DNA from: Lachnospiraceae bacterium
GTDB taxonomy: Bacteria > Bacillota > Clostridia > Lachnospirales > Lachnospiraceae
Assembly (NCBI GenBank): GCA_017540605.1
Contig: JAFYAS010000023.1
Location: 17,357-81,356, forward strand
Direction: 5' to 3'
Length of the DNA: 64,000 nt
The position numbers were made by a program, and so were the translations under genes. Below the pieces are notes generated by a model, which saw only the letters and a program-made list of their open reading frames with translations, searched no databases and had not been told where the DNA came from. Of this stretch, positions 62,473-64,000 are shown piece by piece. The first letter of the stretch is position 1; each line of letters begins with the position of its first letter.

Positions 62473-63321
62473 ATGATGCCAAAAGAAATAGATAAATCTT
62501 CAGAATCTAAAATTGAAACACTTAACGAAACGAAAGAAGAAGCGACAGAATCATCAAACAACGAAGATTCTAACACTCCTCTCGAAGAAGAAACCATTCC
62601 AGAACCCAAAACCAGTCTTGAACGCATGAAGTATGAAATGCGTGATATGACAGGCTTTCAGAAATTCAAGTATATTCTATATTATAACATAGTATATATC
62701 ATCATACTATGTGTAGTGATCGCCGTCTCCATCTACTGCATTCACACAATGAGACAAAACAGCAGACCGGTAGGCATTTCCTATGTAATCTTAAATTGCA
62801 ACAACAATACTTCAGCACTAACTGTCGCCACCGAGGGAAATCCCTTCAAGGATTATCTTGAAGCCTATGGCCTTAACTCCTCAAAATATCAAAATCATTC
62901 AAACACAAGAGTTATGGTGGATCTTGAAACACAGGAGGATGATTATTACAAAGATATTCTAAGCAGCGGATTCTTAACCCAGTTCAGAGAATTTATGAAT
63001 ACAGATTTTTATGATGTAGTCATCACCGACAAAAAAGGCCTTGAATACTTGATAAAGAGTGAAACCAAGGTCAGGCTCAAGATTATGGATGATGTATTAT
63101 CAGACGAGCTTATGAACAACAAGATCATAAAGGATCACACAATCAGAGAGAAAGATTTAACTGACATCGAATATGCGGTAGCACTTGATATAAGGGATAC
63201 AGATTTTGCCAAAAAATTAAAGCTCCCCTATGACGATATCTATCTATGCTACGCAGGAACAAGTGAAGAGAACAAAAAGAACGCTGAACAACTCACAAGG
63301 TATATTTTCGGACTAAACTGA
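62473..63321 (+). CDS. Hypothetical single-pass membrane protein, 282 aa
   Basis: Not recognised. An acidic, Ser/Thr/Glu-rich cytoplasmic N-terminus (residues 1-62) precedes one TM helix (about 71-90, YNIVYIIILCVVIAVSIYCI) and an extracytoplasmic domain of about 190 residues. That domain resembles part of a periplasmic-binding or tetrapyrrole-like fold only in general composition. AGAGGATATTA precedes a double ATG. It stands alone with its own promoter and terminator. Confidence 0.75.
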   Translation: MMPKEIDKSSESKIETLNETKEEATESSNNEDSNTPLEEETIPEPKTSLERMKYEMRDMTGFQKFKYILYYNIVYIIILCVVIAVSIYCIHTMRQNSRPVGISYVILNCNNNTSALTVATEGNPFKDYLEAYGLNSSKYQNHSNTRVMVDLETQEDDYYKDILSSGFLTQFREFMNTDFYDVVITDKKGLEYLIKSETKVRLKIMDDVLSDELMNNKIIKDHTIREKDLTDIEYAVALDIRDTDFAKKLKLPYDDIYLCYAGTSEENKKNAEQLTRYIFGLN

Positions 63322-63327
63322 AGCGTA

Positions 63328-63366
63328 CAAAAAAGCCTTATGCTATCGTCATAAGGTTTTTTTTGT
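63328..63366 (+). terminator. Terminator of the 282-aa membrane protein gene
   Basis: AAGCCTTATG and CATAAGGTTT pair around CTATCGT and are followed by a run of eight T. Confidence 0.85.
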
Positions 63367-63401
63367 TGTAATATAAAAATAGGATCAACCAAGCATTTTT
63401 A

Positions 63402-63422
63402 AGTAGCAAACCAGTAGCAAAC
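63402..63422. repeat. Direct repeat upstream of the integrase fragment
   Basis: AGTAGCAAAC occurs twice, one base apart, 24 bases before the integrase start. Such repeats are typical of arm-type or attachment sites next to tyrosine recombinase genes. Confidence 0.5.
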
Positions 63423-63445
63423 ACTATCAAAAGGAGGCGGACAAT

Positions 63446-63697
63446 ATGCCAGTTTACAAAAATCCAAAAAATCTAACATGGTTTTGTAAATTCTATTACA
63501 CCGATCAAAACGGCGAAAGAAAACAAAAATGGAAAAGAGGCTTTAGAACCAAGCACGAGGCATTGGAGTACGAAAAACAATTCACAACCAATACCAAACC
63601 CTGCTTGTGTCAAGTATGGGATAAAAATTTTTTCAAGAAATTTTCACCCCAGTTTGCCGTACTCTTCCTCCGATACAGCCTCGCACCACTCTGTTGA
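63446..63697 (+). pseudogene. Truncated tyrosine recombinase (integrase) N-terminus
   Basis: An 83-codon frame with a perfect ribosome binding site (AAAGGAGG). Residues 1-50 (MPVYKNPKNLTWFCKFYYTD, KWKRGFRTKHEALEYEKQF) match the AP2-like arm-binding domain of Tn916/phage-type integrases. The similarity stops near residue 50 (about 63596), and the rest reads into unrelated sequence antisense to the cupin gene. The core-binding and catalytic domains are absent. This is a remnant left by a deletion or recombination event. Confidence 0.85.
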
Positions 63698-64000
63698 TGT
63701 ATCCTCACCATCAATCTCTGCTGCAAGATGGCTCATCCATGAATCAGAAGCAGCCCCATGCCAGTGCTTCACATTTGCGTGGATATTGATAACCTTGCCG
63801 GGAACAAGTTCTACTGCCTCCTTGCCCTCTTCCTGATACCAGCCCCTGCCGCCTACACAGATAAGGAGCTGACCGCCACCGCTCTTTGCATGATGGATGT
63901 GCCAGTTATTCCTGCACGAAGGCTCAAATGTAACATTAAACAGAGCAATCTGCTCTTTTGATACCGGTGCAAGATAACTCTGACCGACAAAAAACTCTCC
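63644..64000 (-). CDS. Cupin-domain protein, C-terminal part (cut by window edge)
   Basis: 118 codons from the window edge to a TGA at 63644-63646; the N-terminus lies outside. The cupin motifs are visible: NWHIHHAKSGGGQLLICVGG (motif 1, with His ligands and a downstream Gly turn) and VINIHANVKHWHGAA (motif 2). It resembles small cupins linked to carboxymuconolactone decarboxylase-type proteins. The 3' end overlaps the junk end of the integrase frame, so the recombination point lies just beyond this gene. Confidence 0.88.
   Translation of the reverse strand, partial: GEFFVGQSYLAPVSKEQIALFNVTFEPSCRNNWHIHHAKSGGGQLLICVGGRGWYQEEGKEAVELVPGKVINIHANVKHWHGAASDSWMSHLAAEIDGEDTSTEWCEAVSEEEYGKLG

Overview
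The window looks like chromosomal DNA of a motile or chemotactic, obligately fermentative Firmicute, most likely a Lachnospiraceae (Butyrivibrio/Roseburia-type) member. The reasons are moderate-to-low GC, strong AGGAGG-type ribosome binding sites, an L10 leader, a CIRCE operator, Gram-positive TrmK next to rpoD-dnaG, H+-type F-ATPase genes, MacAB-type efflux, dCache/GGDEF signalling and no outer-membrane genes. This placement is inference from gene content; no rRNA or tRNA gene was seen.

Layout, left to right. (1) 1-5105: tail of an ABC efflux operon (ATPase, HlyD-type adaptor, MacB-type permease cut by the window edge), a cytosolic PAS-PAS chemotaxis transducer and deoC. (2) 5150-14215: rpoC, rpoB, rplL and rplJ on the minus strand. 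rplJL has an L10 leader and attenuator; rpoBC has its own promoter behind a terminator. (3) 14365-23757: plus-strand FliD-like protein, a small helical protein (minus), TrkA-TrkH K+ uptake, a membrane chemoreceptor (minus), then a lipoprotein-phosphatase-AEC transporter operon. (4) 23755-32157: F-type ATP synthase (atpB-E-F-A-G-D-C) behind a GGDEF/degenerate-EAL protein. There is no free atpH gene. The alpha subunit instead carries an N-terminal extension of about 80 residues that matches the C-terminal domain of subunit delta. (5) 32232-37685: DnaJ-like chaperone, CIRCE-controlled Hsp20, an orphan CbiL-type methyltransferase, a dCache diguanylate cyclase and a DMT exporter. (6) 37685-54661: uvrC and a long co-directional block. 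From its 5' end this block is response regulator, histidine kinase, a 907-aa membrane protein, ABC ATPase, ABC permease, a DUF4175-like coiled-coil protein, MoxR ATPase, DUF58, BatA-type VWA protein and a 941-aa protein with two VWA domains. Several genes overlap by one base. A strongly palindromic element of about 177 bp lies between moxR and the DUF58 gene. (7) 54773-62268: rnpB, an XRE regulator, a uridine-kinase-like gene broken by an in-frame TAG, trmK, rpoD, dnaG and dgt. (8) 62400-64000: a membrane protein, a truncated tyrosine recombinase and the 3' part of a cupin gene.

The most unusual items are the delta-alpha ATP synthase fusion, the MoxR/VWA/ABC/two-component block with its palindromic element, the amber codon in the uridine-kinase-like gene, and a small dispersed palindrome seen three times (upstream of trkA and directly behind dnaG and dgt). 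Apart from the integrase remnant at the right edge, no mobile element or CRISPR array was found.
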